DNA of 64,000 bases from Pararhizobium capsulatum DSM 1112. Lineage in GTDB: Bacteria; Pseudomonadota; Alphaproteobacteria; Rhizobiales; Rhizobiaceae. The notes under the pieces are model-generated. The model saw only the letters and a list, made by a program, of their open reading frames with translations. It made no database searches and was not told the origin of the DNA. A program made the position numbers and the translations under genes. Of this stretch, positions 56,784 to 64,000 are shown piece after piece; the stretch's first letter is position 1, and each line of letters begins with the position of its first letter. The DNA is taken from assembly GCF_030814475.1 (NCBI RefSeq), contig NZ_JAUSVF010000001.1:3726001-3790000 (forward strand). Reading direction: 5' to 3'.

Positions 56784-57395
56784 TCAATGTTTCATAGACA
56801 AGGAAGATCGATGCGCAATACCGAGAAAAATGGGAAAAACCAGCACAATCAGCATACCGGTGACAACGGCCATTGTCGGCATGTGAGCGGGAACGTTTTC
56901 CCAATGTGGCGTGAGAAACTCCGCGGTATTGAAGGATTCACCCGAATATTTGCAGCCGATAAAGGCCGCCCCCGCCTCGATCATCTCCCGATCGATTTTC
57001 GACACGAGTTGGGCGATGGCGAAACTCGCATCCGGCATGTCGCGCATATGAAGAAGGAGGGCCTTGCCTGCCGCGAGATAGGCGTGGGCACATTGGTTGA
57101 ATGGGCTTTCTTCGTCCGTAATCGCGCCGGGAGCGACACCCCAGAGGCAATAGGAATATTGAATTGCCGCATAGTTCTGCAACCGCCGGAAAGAGGGATC
57201 CGTGCGTGTGACCCTATCGGCCGCGCCCATGATATCGCCGTGATACTTGGTCAGCACCGCCATCTCGCCATGCGAGAGGTTGGGAATAGGAATGCCCGAA
57301 ACAGGGCCGCCTGCAAGCCTTCCGCTGTGCGCTAAGACGTCAGCAGCCTGGAGAAAGACGAAAAGCAGGAAGACGTATCGCAACCACCGCTTCAT
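56784..57395 (-). CDS. Unknown exported/membrane protein next to cbtA
   Basis: From the ATG at 57395 the protein is 203 residues. A signal-peptide-like start (MKRWLRYVFLLFVFLQAADV) is followed by a helical periplasmic region with two isolated Cys (YCLWG, CKYSG) and CAHAYL, then a C-terminal membrane helix (VVTGMLIVLVFPIFLG). It does not match a family I can name. The gene lies 52 bp after cbtA in the same direction, so it may be the third gene of the cobalamin-controlled cbtB-cbtA transcript and serve cobalt or cobalamin uptake. That role is inference. Confidence 0.65.
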   Translation of the reverse strand: MKRWLRYVFLLFVFLQAADVLAHSGRLAGGPVSGIPIPNLSHGEMAVLTKYHGDIMGAADRVTRTDPSFRRLQNYAAIQYSYCLWGVAPGAITDEESPFNQCAHAYLAAGKALLLHMRDMPDASFAIAQLVSKIDREMIEAGAAFIGCKYSGESFNTAEFLTPHWENVPAHMPTMAVVTGMLIVLVFPIFLGIAHRSSLSMKH

Positions 57396-57447
57396 GCTGC
57401 CCGCGTAAAACAGGCGCCGCGCGTTTGCGGCGCCCATCGACGTGTCG

Positions 57448-58194
57448 TCACCGCGCAGCAGCAGGCACACGATAATTGCCGGTCTGGCTTAAAAGCCGTT
57501 CGGCAAGATAACCGAACAACAACGAGATAACTGTCCAGATCGTCGCCTGGAGACCGAGCGTCGCCAGGCGGAAGTTATAGAGGTTCATCGCCGAAAAATT
57601 CTCCGGCACCTCGTTGATCGTGGGCAGCAGCTTATGGACGATCGCAATGAAAACAACATAGGCGACGCCGGCAATGATCGCAGCGTTCCAGGCGCCGAAA
57701 CGCTCTTTCAGGTTCTTAGCCACGGCAAAAGCCAGCGCCATTGCAAAGATCGACGCGGCAATCATCACGAAAAACAATTGCGTGCGAACACCGATTGTCT
57801 CGGGACTGCCAACCGCAGGCGGATTGGGCGCATATTTGAGATCAGGTACGATGATCAGCGCGATGAAGGTGGCGACGCCGAGGACGGCGGCAAGACCACG
57901 GGGGCCGAGGCGACTTGCGCGGCCATAAAGCCCCGCGAAGACAAGCGAAAACACGCCGCCCATGGCAACGCTGTAGGTCATCACGCCTGTGAAAAGCCCG
58001 ATACCGGCTTGCGTTTCGCGGCTTACGACCGCCGGCTCTTCAGGCGCATTTGGATTTTCAACGGCGGCCATCCGTTCTTCGAAGGCAATGGCAAGATCAA
58101 CTTGAGGCTCACCAAACACCCGGGCGAAACCAAATGCCAACAGGCCAGCGATGAGGCCGGCAATCATGCCCCTCACCAGGAGACTACCAGTCAT
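57448..58194 (-). CDS. cbtA: Predicted cobalt transporter subunit CbtA
   Basis: From the ATG at 58194 (AAAGGGG 5 nt upstream) the protein is 248 residues with about five or six membrane helices. It carries the CbtA block GLIAGLLAFGFARVFGEPQV, then AFEERM and the conserved acidic ETQAGIGLFTG. CbtA with CbtB forms a predicted cobalt importer found under cobalamin riboswitches. It starts 11 bp after cbtB. Confidence 0.92.
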   Translation of the reverse strand: MTGSLLVRGMIAGLIAGLLAFGFARVFGEPQVDLAIAFEERMAAVENPNAPEEPAVVSRETQAGIGLFTGVMTYSVAMGGVFSLVFAGLYGRASRLGPRGLAAVLGVATFIALIIVPDLKYAPNPPAVGSPETIGVRTQLFFVMIAASIFAMALAFAVAKNLKERFGAWNAAIIAGVAYVVFIAIVHKLLPTINEVPENFSAMNLYNFRLATLGLQATIWTVISLLFGYLAERLLSQTGNYRVPAAAR

Positions 58195-58205
58195 AGCAAC
58201 CCCTT

Positions 58206-58415
58206 TCAGTGGCAAGGAAAGCCGAGGAGATGGCGACCGTCATGAACGAATTCATGGACTTCCATGCCAGGAACCATCCGCATCGCACCTTCTTCGGTGC
58301 TGACGAAATAGAGTGCTATCAGCAGCAGGAGGCCACCGAAAATTGCCCATGGAATGAGCTGCCCGACCGGAATTGGTGTGGCGATTGCCTCTGGTGCATA
58401 ACTGATATTAGACAT
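58206..58415 (-). CDS. cbtB: Predicted cobalt transporter subunit CbtB
   Basis: A 69-residue protein with one membrane helix (about 20-40) and the CbtB C-terminus HEFVHDGRHLLGFPCH, whose His residues probably bind cobalt. First gene of cbtBA, 25-145 bp downstream of the riboswitch. Confidence 0.93.
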   Translation of the reverse strand: MSNISYAPEAIATPIPVGQLIPWAIFGGLLLLIALYFVSTEEGAMRMVPGMEVHEFVHDGRHLLGFPCH

Positions 58416-58439
58416 GTAACTTCCCCTATGAATGGCGCG

Positions 58440-58560
58440 TTCAATTTCTCTGGTCTATCGTAGTCGGGGTCTGGCTTTCGATGTTCGATTACAGCGGCGC
58501 GACCGCGCCAGAATTTCACTGGCTTCCCGAAGACAATGGTCAACTGTTATAGGCTTGCTC
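58440..58560 (-). ncRNA. Cobalamin riboswitch upstream of cbtB
   Basis: Read on the minus strand, the conserved core is present: GGGAAGCCAGTGAAATTCTG (58519-58531 region onward), GCGCGGTCGCGCCGCTGTAA, and the B12-box-like GAAAGCCAGACCCC (58467-58480). This matches the order of the cobalamin riboswitch (GGGAA..GGTG..CCGCAACTGT..GAAGCCAGGAGACC). It should repress the cobalt importer when cobalamin is plentiful. Edges are approximate. Confidence 0.87.
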
Positions 58561-58621
58561 TAAGTACTGTCAATCATTGGAGCTTGCGCAGGACCATCCG
58601 CCGCTCTCACAAGAGGCTGCC

Positions 58622-59215
58622 GTGAGCAGAGCCACCCGCCTGACCTTGATCTGCCGCGGAGAAACCGCATCGGCGAAACTGTCCAGGTTCTCGTCCGACG
58701 AGCCCCTGCTCGAAGGCGAGCATGACAAAGCCGCGGCCGTAGCAACCACGCTTCGGACCATCGGTCGGCTACTGACGGCACCTGAGCAGAGCGCGCAGGA
58801 AACGGCTGCAGCGATCGGCGGAACGCCCGTGGTCGATCCCGTTTTTCGCGATTTATCCTTTGACCGTTGGCAAGGACGAACGCTTGCGGATATCGCAGCC
58901 TCGACGCCCGATGAACTTGGCCTGTGGATGACGGATCCGAGCGCCGCCCCTCACGGCGGCGAATCGATCGCCCAGCTGTTTGACAGAACTGCGCACTGGA
59001 TGGCGGAAAACCGCGCCGCGGGTGGCCACACCGCGGCCGTGACACATCCCGTCGTCATCAGGGCCATTGTTCTATCGGTTCTCGACGCCCCCCTCAGTTC
59101 ATTCTGGAAACTGGATGTCGGCCTTCTGAGCCTGACCGAGCTGACAAGCGACGGCCGCAGATGGGTTGTCCAATCCCTTGGAAAGGTGCTCCACGGCCGG
59201 GAGACAGTTCAATAG
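58622..59215 (+). CDS. Histidine-phosphatase-fold protein lacking the catalytic histidine
   Basis: From the GTG at 58622 (GAGG 7 nt upstream) the protein is 197 residues with the histidine phosphatase fold: LTLICRGET at the start, then FDRWQGRTLADIAA and VTHPVVIRAIVL. In the family the start reads RHGE, where His is phosphorylated. Here it is C11-R12-G13-E14, so both the Arg and the catalytic His are replaced. The second active-site His (VTHP) is kept. It is divergent from the cobalamin-controlled cbtBA, where CobC-like phosphatases are common. It is probably a pseudoenzyme or has altered chemistry. Confidence 0.82.
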   Translation: MSRATRLTLICRGETASAKLSRFSSDEPLLEGEHDKAAAVATTLRTIGRLLTAPEQSAQETAAAIGGTPVVDPVFRDLSFDRWQGRTLADIAASTPDELGLWMTDPSAAPHGGESIAQLFDRTAHWMAENRAAGGHTAAVTHPVVIRAIVLSVLDAPLSSFWKLDVGLLSLTELTSDGRRWVVQSLGKVLHGRETVQ

Positions 59216-59241
59216 CAGCTCAACGGAAACAGCGAGCAGTT

Positions 59242-59395
59242 GTTTCTACCCAGGCCTCCGCGAAGGAGGCGACCAAGAACTACCGTCGCGAATGGGACGA
59301 TGATCTGTTTCGATCCACGCCTCCGCGAAGGAGGCGACGCGGCCTGCTGCTGCGCCTGCTCGATCATATCGAGTTTCGATCCACGCCTCCGTGAA
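59242..59395 (-). CRISPR. Decayed type I-C CRISPR array (2 spacers)
   Basis: A 32-bp repeat beginning (plus strand) GTTTCGATCCACGCCTCCGC occurs intact at 59307-59338. A copy at 59242-59273 has three mismatches, and a truncated copy starts at 59373 and keeps about 18 bases before changing into cas3 sequence. The spacers are 33 bp (59274-59306) and 34 bp (59339-59372). Read on the minus strand the repeat ends GATCGAAAC, typical of type I-C. The mutated repeat is then at the distal end, as is usual in arrays. No leader remains. Confidence 0.9.
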
Positions 59396-60229
59396 CGGAA
59401 TGGTGTATATGATCCGGCTATGGCCGTGGGCCTTTGCGTGATCGAGCGCAAAGGCGAGCGATGTCAGCGCCTTACCGCCCCCGGTCGGCACTGTCAGCGT
59501 GAAAAGTCCCGGCGTCTCCTGTGCCTTGTCACGAACATGCGCAAGGATATGCGACCGCAGCCTGTTGAGATCGCTGTCAGCGCCCGCCCTGCCCGCAATA
59601 TGGGCTTCAAAGCCGGCCAGAAAACCCGGCAACACCGCCTGGAGAGGCTGCCATTGTCGATCAACCTGACGGCCTTCCAGCTTTGTGTAAAAAGCCTCGG
59701 TATCCTTGTAGTCGGCATCCACAAGGCAGGAAAAAAGCATGCGGCCGCAAAACGCCACCTGGAAGGCTAGCCAGTCCTTTTGCCATGAAAAACTGGGCGC
59801 CAACCCCGAAGCGCCCCAGGTCAATTCGGTTTGCCACGCCGGATCGAGCGTTTCGCTCCTGAAGCCCGCGATACGCTCCGTCAACGCACCGTCCATGCCG
59901 CGCATGTCAGGAAGACCGGCATGATGACCCAGAATGACATAGGCGATCAGCTCCGCAACAAATCTGTCCTGCCCCTGAACCGCTTGAAGAACGTGCCACC
60001 CACCCGCCGTGGAATGGTCCACACGGATTTCGGCGCCATCGAGCCGTTTCTGGAACTCGCGGGTGTATTTGCCGAGATCATGGAAGAGCCCGGCCAGGAA
60101 AGCCGCCTTTTCCAGCCCCATGGACGCGGCCATCTGGCCCGCCAGATGCGCCACGGCATGCAGATGTTCCCCCAATTCCTGCCAGTCATTTTTGTCGTTA
60201 GGCGTCCCAGAATGCGCGTAATAAGACAT
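59246..60229 (-). pseudogene. cas3: Truncated cas3 (type I-C), fused to the CRISPR remnant
   Basis: From the ATG at 60229 (GGAGGG 5 nt upstream) the frame reads as Cas3. The HD nuclease has HLHAVAH (about 22-28), H50-D51 and VDHSTAGGWH, followed by the first helicase motif TVPTGGGKALTS and IIYTIPFT (about 270-278). At about 59395 the cas3 sequence stops and the frame runs on through the CRISPR repeats and spacers to a chance stop at 59246. About two thirds of the usual ~750-800 residues are missing, with all other cas genes. It cannot make a working helicase; the HD domain might still fold. Confidence 0.9.
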
Positions 60230-60611
60230 GTAGCCCTCCAAAAACCCTCTTAGGTTTTGCAAACGGCACAGATTCTGTCAATGCGGGTATTGTCGGAGGA
60301 GGCCTTTTATGGATTTCGAAGTCAGCGGCCTGATTGCGCGGAGCCTTGCCGTCTCGAGGCCCAACGCTTCACGCAATCATCCGACTAGCCGCCAGCGCTG
60401 GCCGGCTGCCGGGCCGCACGGCAGGTCGCTGAGTCCGGTAATCCCATCGGCGGGCATGCCCGGGCTGGGATACCCAGACACAGAAAGTCCGGCGAGCATC
60501 GCTGCCCGCCGGACCCAAATGACACTATTGATTTTGCCTAGAGTTTGTCAGGGAAAAGTGGGAACCAGTTCTCCATAAAAGACAAACGAAAACAATAATC
60601 TAGAGGACTTC
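60230..60611. other. 382-bp intergenic region between cas3 and the amino acid importer
   Basis: It contains a GTCCGGCG/CGCCGGAC hairpin (60487-60514), possibly the end of the amino acid transport transcript, and copy 2 of the dispersed repeat (60538-60607). No gene could be recognised; the reading frames have no family features. Confidence 0.6.
60538..60607. repeat. Dispersed ~70-bp palindromic intergenic repeat, copy 2
   Basis: It starts CTAGAGTTTGTCAGGGAAAA like copy 1 at 18496, keeps the GTTTGTC/GACAAAC arms and ends in CTAGAGGA. The inner stem is degraded. It lies 5 bp after the stop codon side of the binding-protein gene. Confidence 0.8.
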
Positions 60612-61469
60612 TCAAAGCGGCGTAACGTCAAACCCGAACCACTTCTCGGACAGTTTCTTGATCGTACCGTCCGCCTTGGCGGCTGCGATCGCGTCGTTGA
60701 ACATGGCCTTCAGTTCCGGGTCGGTCTTGCGCAGGCCAACCGAGCTGCCGCGTCCGAGAAAGCCGCCCTGGAAGCGCGGGCCTGCGGTTGTCATGCCTTC
60801 GTTGCCGGGCTTTTCGGATGCCGTGGTCAGATAGGCCATCGATGCCATGACAACATCGACGCGGCCGGCGGCCAGGTCGAGGTCATGCTCTTCGGTGGTC
60901 TTGTATTCACGAACTTCGACGACACCCTTGAGGTACTTGTCGACAAAGGAAGCCCCCGTCGACGCGGTCTGCACGCCGATGGTCTTGCCCTGCAGCATCG
61001 GCTTTACCTTTTCCAGGATAGCCATGGCGCCGGCCTCGTTCGAAGCCAGCGAGAAGACTTCGCCCTTTGACGGCATGCCGGCCAGCGGGCTTGATTTCAG
61101 GGTTGCAAACGCCTGGCCGGTCGAACCGTAAGAGTTGCTAAAATCGATGACTTTCTCGCGCTTTTCCGTTGCCGACATGCCGGAGATGATCGCATCGAAC
61201 TTGCCGGCATTCAACGCGGGGATCATGCCATCGAAATTCTGGACGACAATCTCGCATTCGACTTTGATATGGTCGCAGAGATACTTGGTCAGCTCGATTT
61301 CGTAGCCATCAAGGGTGCCGTCCGGCTTGGTAAAGTTGTAGGGCTTGAAGGCGCCTTCGGTCGCAATCGTTACATGCGTCCACTTCTTGTCTTCGGCATG
61401 GGAGCCGGTCGCTGCCAGCATCAGCGCGGAGAAACAGGCCGCCTTGACGATTGATTTCATGATTTTCAT
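60612..61469 (-). CDS. Polar amino acid ABC transporter substrate-binding protein
   Basis: From the ATG at 61469 (MKIMKSIVK) the protein is 285 residues with a signal peptide ending ...ATGSHAED. It has the SBP_bac_3 pattern: GAFKPYNFTKPDGTLDGYEI, KFDAIISGMSATEKREKVIDFS, and the C-terminal DGTIKKLSEKWFG. It resembles the lysine/arginine/ornithine/octopine group. Last gene of a minus-strand operon with two permeases and an ATPase. Confidence 0.92.
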   Translation of the reverse strand: MKIMKSIVKAACFSALMLAATGSHAEDKKWTHVTIATEGAFKPYNFTKPDGTLDGYEIELTKYLCDHIKVECEIVVQNFDGMIPALNAGKFDAIISGMSATEKREKVIDFSNSYGSTGQAFATLKSSPLAGMPSKGEVFSLASNEAGAMAILEKVKPMLQGKTIGVQTASTGASFVDKYLKGVVEVREYKTTEEHDLDLAAGRVDVVMASMAYLTTASEKPGNEGMTTAGPRFQGGFLGRGSSVGLRKTDPELKAMFNDAIAAAKADGTIKKLSEKWFGFDVTPL

Positions 61470-61515
61470 TCTCGCATTCCCCTTTTTTGGTCTGTGGTTG
61501 GAGTAGTCGCGGCAA

Positions 61516-62298
61516 TCATCCCTTGATGAACTGCCGGAAACGGTCGGATTTCGAATTCTCAAAGACGTCTTTCGGGCTGCCCTCTTCCTCGACGCGCCCC
61601 TTGTGTAGAAAGATGACCCGGCTGGAGACATCGCGCGCAAAACCCATTTCGTGGGTGACGATCAGCATCGTGCGCCCCTCTTCCGCGAGCGACCGCATGA
61701 CGCGCAGCACCTCGCCGACGAGTTCCGGGTCGAGGGCGGACGTCGGCTCGTCGAACAGCATGACCTCCGGGCGCATCGCAAGCGCCCGGGCAATAGCGGC
61801 GCGCTGCTGCTGTCCGCCAGACAGATGGGACGGATACTGATTGCGCTTGTCAGCAATCCCGACCTTGGCAAGCAGGGCTTCCGCCTCATCGAGGCATTCC
61901 TTGCGCGGCCTTTTCTGCACGTGCACGGGCGCTTCGATGACGTTTTCGAGGATCGTCTTGTGGGACCAGAGGTTGAAGCTCTGGAAGACCATGCCGAGCC
62001 GTGAGCGGACGCGGTCCACCTGCGCGATATCGGCCGGCTTGCTCCTGCCATTGCCCACGGGCCGCATCCGGATTGTTTCGCCACTGACGGTCACACTGCC
62101 TGAATCCGGCGTTTCAAGCATGTTGATGCAGCGCAGGAAGGTCGATTTGCCGGAACCGGACGAGCCGAGGATCGAAACCACCTCGCCCTCCCGCGCGTCG
62201 AGCGAAATCCCCTTGAGGACTTCAACCGGGCCGAAGCTCTTGTGAATATCCTTGACGCTGAGCGCCAGAGACCCTGCCGCAGACAAGGGAAGGTTCAT
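61516..62298 (-). CDS. Polar amino acid ABC transporter ATP-binding protein (HisP/OccP type)
   Basis: A 260-residue ATPase: Walker [10 protein letters not shown], signature [16 protein letters not shown], Walker [20 protein letters not shown], and the HisP-type extra stretch [21 protein letters not shown]. The start overlaps the permease stop by 4 bp (ATGA). Confidence 0.94.
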   Translation of the reverse strand: MNLPLSAAGSLALSVKDIHKSFGPVEVLKGISLDAREGEVVSILGSSGSGKSTFLRCINMLETPDSGSVTVSGETIRMRPVGNGRSKPADIAQVDRVRSRLGMVFQSFNLWSHKTILENVIEAPVHVQKRPRKECLDEAEALLAKVGIADKRNQYPSHLSGGQQQRAAIARALAMRPEVMLFDEPTSALDPELVGEVLRVMRSLAEEGRTMLIVTHEMGFARDVSSRVIFLHKGRVEEEGSPKDVFENSKSDRFRQFIKG

Positions 62299-63020
62299 CG
62301 CGCATCTCCTGCAATAACCGCTGCCGCGGCGTTTTCCGGTTGCCGCAAATGCGGATTGAGCTTGAATTCGACCAGCTGAACGAGACGCGTCAGCAGGAAG
62401 TTGATGGCCAGATAGATGAACCCCGCGACAACAAACACCTCGATGGCACGATAGGTTTCGGAGATGATCCGCGCGGCCACGCCGGTAACCTCCATGAGGG
62501 TGATGATGGAGGCGAGCGACGTCGACTTGATCATGGAAATCATTTCATTGCCGTATCCCGGCAACGCCTGGCGGATCGCCAAAGGCAGCACGACACGGCG
62601 AAAGACCATGAGCCGAGGCATGCCGCAGGCGCGCGCGGCCTCGACCTGCCCATGCGGCACCGACTGCAATCCGCCGCGAATGATCTCGCTGGCATAGGCG
62701 GCGTTGTTGAGGGTCAGCGCGATGACAGCGCACCAGAACGGTTCGCGCAGCACGGGCCAGAACAGGCTCTCCCGAACGGCCGGAAACTGGCTGAGACCGT
62801 AGTAGATCAGGAAGATCTGGACGAGTAGCGGCGTGCCGCGAAAGACGAAGACATAGGCGCGGGCAAACCAATCCAGCGCGAAGATGCCTGAGGTGCGCGC
62901 AAGCGCCAAAGCGAGCGCAAGGATGGCGCCCAGGGCGATGGATGTGCCGGCGAGCGCCAAGGTCAGCGGCAACGCCGAAATGAGACTGAGGAACGTTTCC
63001 CGCGTAAATTCCCAATCCAT
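62295..63020 (-). CDS. Polar amino acid ABC transporter permease (HisM type)
   Basis: A 241-residue permease starting [10 protein letters not shown]; the ATG overlaps the preceding stop (TGATG). Coupling loop [21 protein letters not shown]. Five membrane helices, ending in a basic tail. Confidence 0.93.
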   Translation of the reverse strand: MDWEFTRETFLSLISALPLTLALAGTSIALGAILALALALARTSGIFALDWFARAYVFVFRGTPLLVQIFLIYYGLSQFPAVRESLFWPVLREPFWCAVIALTLNNAAYASEIIRGGLQSVPHGQVEAARACGMPRLMVFRRVVLPLAIRQALPGYGNEMISMIKSTSLASIITLMEVTGVAARIISETYRAIEVFVVAGFIYLAINFLLTRLVQLVEFKLNPHLRQPENAAAAVIAGDAR

Positions 63021-63739
63021 CAGCCTCTCCTCACGCCGCGGTTGAAATGGCGTTCGGCCTGCCGCAGGGCGACGCTGGAGACAGTCGAAATGGCGAGATA
63101 GATCAGGCCCGCGATCAGATAGAAGTCGAACGGCAAGCCCGTCGATCCGGCGCCGATCTGCGACTGCCGCAGAAGCTCGACCACACCCGTGATGGAGACC
63201 AGCGCCGATTCCTTCAGCACGACCTGCCAGACATTGCCGAGACCCGGCAGCGCATGCCGCAACGTCAGCGGTGCGATAATGCGGCGGAAGCGCAAGGCGC
63301 GTGACATGCCGCAAGCGATCGCAGCTTCGATTTCACCGCGATGCACCGCCTTGAACGCGCCACGAAACACTTCCGTGTGCTGCGCGCCCGACGTGATGCC
63401 GACAGCCAGCGCGCCGGCCAGAAAACCGGGAAAACCGATGAACCCTTCCGAGCCGAAAAGCCGACCGACTGCGGTGATGGCCGCACTACCCCCGAAATAG
63501 AGAAGATAGATGACGAGCAGGTCCGGAATGCCGCGCAGGACGGTGGTGTAGGCATCGGCCGCAACACGCAGCGCACGGCCGCCGGAAATCTTTGCCCAGG
63601 CGCCGAATGTGCCGATAACCGCCCCGATCGTATAGCCCGACAGCGCGATGAGAATCGTCATCCACGCGCCGGCAAGCAGCGCTTTTGCCCAGCCGTCAGG
63701 CCCGAAGCTCAGAAGATCGAGGAATCCAGGCTGGGTCAT
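63020..63739 (-). CDS. Polar amino acid ABC transporter permease (HisQ type)
   Basis: From the ATG at 63739 the protein is 239 residues (the ATG at 63766 adds nine unlikely residues). Coupling loop IEAAIACGMSRALRFRRIIAP and the family block LRGIPDLLVIYLLYFGG. It is coupled to the HisM-type gene and follows the M20 peptidase gene end by 51 bp. Confidence 0.92.
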   Translation of the reverse strand: MTQPGFLDLLSFGPDGWAKALLAGAWMTILIALSGYTIGAVIGTFGAWAKISGGRALRVAADAYTTVLRGIPDLLVIYLLYFGGSAAITAVGRLFGSEGFIGFPGFLAGALAVGITSGAQHTEVFRGAFKAVHRGEIEAAIACGMSRALRFRRIIAPLTLRHALPGLGNVWQVVLKESALVSITGVVELLRQSQIGAGSTGLPFDFYLIAGLIYLAISTVSSVALRQAERHFNRGVRRG

Positions 63740-63790
63740 GTCGGATCTACCCCGGACTGGAGGCATATCTTTGAGCCCGGAAAGATGGGC

Positions 63791-64000
63791 TTACCGGCCA
63801 TCACTGTTCTCCGGCAGGGGCGGCGAAACGTCATCCGGTATGGGGTTGACGAACGGATTTCCGTCGAGGCGCGCCCTGTGGTCGGCTTTGGCCGCCGCGA
63901 TGAGAGCGGGATCGCCAATGAGGTCGAGCGCGGTGCTCGCCATGACCTTTGCCGCGTGTTCCATGCCCTTGTGGGCGGCCGGCAAGGTGCCCTGGGCCAC
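63791..64000 (-). CDS. C-terminal part of an M20-type peptidase/amidohydrolase (AbgB-like)
   Basis: The last ~69 codons of a gene that runs off the window edge. Residues GTLPAAHKGMEHAAKVMAST and the following DLIGDPALIAAAKADH match the C-terminus of the amidohydrolase/M20 family related to p-aminobenzoyl-glutamate utilisation protein B. It would hydrolyse an amide-linked amino acid conjugate that the adjacent importer could supply. Only a fragment is visible. Confidence 0.7.
   Translation of the reverse strand: MAQGTLPAAHKGMEHAAKVMASTALDLIGDPALIAAAKADHRARLDGNPFVNPIPDDVSPPLPENSDGR

Noticed and set aside
59246..59395. Novel C-terminal domain on Cas3
   Set aside because: The sequence is CRISPR repeats and spacers read as protein after a deletion.

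Overview
The window is chromosomal DNA of an alphaproteobacterium, almost certainly in the Rhizobiales and most like Rhizobium/Agrobacterium. The evidence is the high GC, the codon use, short rhizobial-type palindromic intergenic repeats, and gene families typical of that group (multiple class III cyclases, many ABC uptake systems, ModE/ModABC, the CbtAB cobalt system). No rRNA, tRNA, prophage or intact insertion sequence was seen.

Layout. (1) 1-14115: the end of an oligopeptide/oligosaccharide-type ABC system is followed by a surface-glycan-like cluster. It holds three glycosyltransferases, a 905-residue ABC protein that has lost every ATPase motif, a stand-alone cyclic-nucleotide-binding protein, a metallophosphoesterase, a metallo-beta-lactamase-fold protein, a deacetylase-like protein and a further glycosyltransferase. 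(2) 14314-18414: an MscS-type channel and a dCache adenylate/guanylate cyclase. (3) 18603-21828: modE and modABC with palindromic operator candidates upstream of modA. (4) 21885-22380: a deletion scar joining the 3' remnants of a cupin gene and an AraC-type regulator. (5) 22362-26202: a GH20 hexosaminidase, an acetyltransferase and a second cyclase. (6) 26499-33093: a 1335-residue Ser/Thr-rich protein built entirely of octapeptides, divergent from a GT41 (O-GlcNAc-transferase-like) glycosyltransferase. This is the most striking pair in the window. (7) 33164-40738: a sugar ABC importer, a GH78 alpha-L-rhamnosidase and a LacI-type regulator with two overlapping operator-like palindromes. (8) 40872-56706: a sulfatase-maturation and envelope region. 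It contains a HAD protein, DUF3300, DUF2950, a formylglycine-generating enzyme, a membrane-bound winged-helix/TolB regulator, an outer-membrane barrel, a complete MoxR-Bat operon and a Tat-exported sulfatase. Three promoters here share the same 10-bp-phased triple operator. (9) 56784-58560: cbtBA under a cobalamin riboswitch, plus an unknown membrane protein. (10) 58622-60229: a histidine-phosphatase-fold protein without its catalytic histidine, and a decayed type I-C CRISPR-Cas locus (truncated cas3 fused to the last repeats). (11) 60612-64000: a polar amino acid ABC importer next to the end of an M20 peptidase.

How the parts work together. The formylglycine-generating enzyme at 44953 would mature the sulfatase at 54771, and the shared operator suggests co-regulation by the winged-helix/TolB protein at 46022. 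The GT41 enzyme is the obvious candidate modifier of the octapeptide protein. The rhamnosidase and its importer form a plant-oligosaccharide use locus. Start sites were chosen by ribosome binding site, signal peptide and overlap with the preceding gene, and often differ from the longest reading frame.
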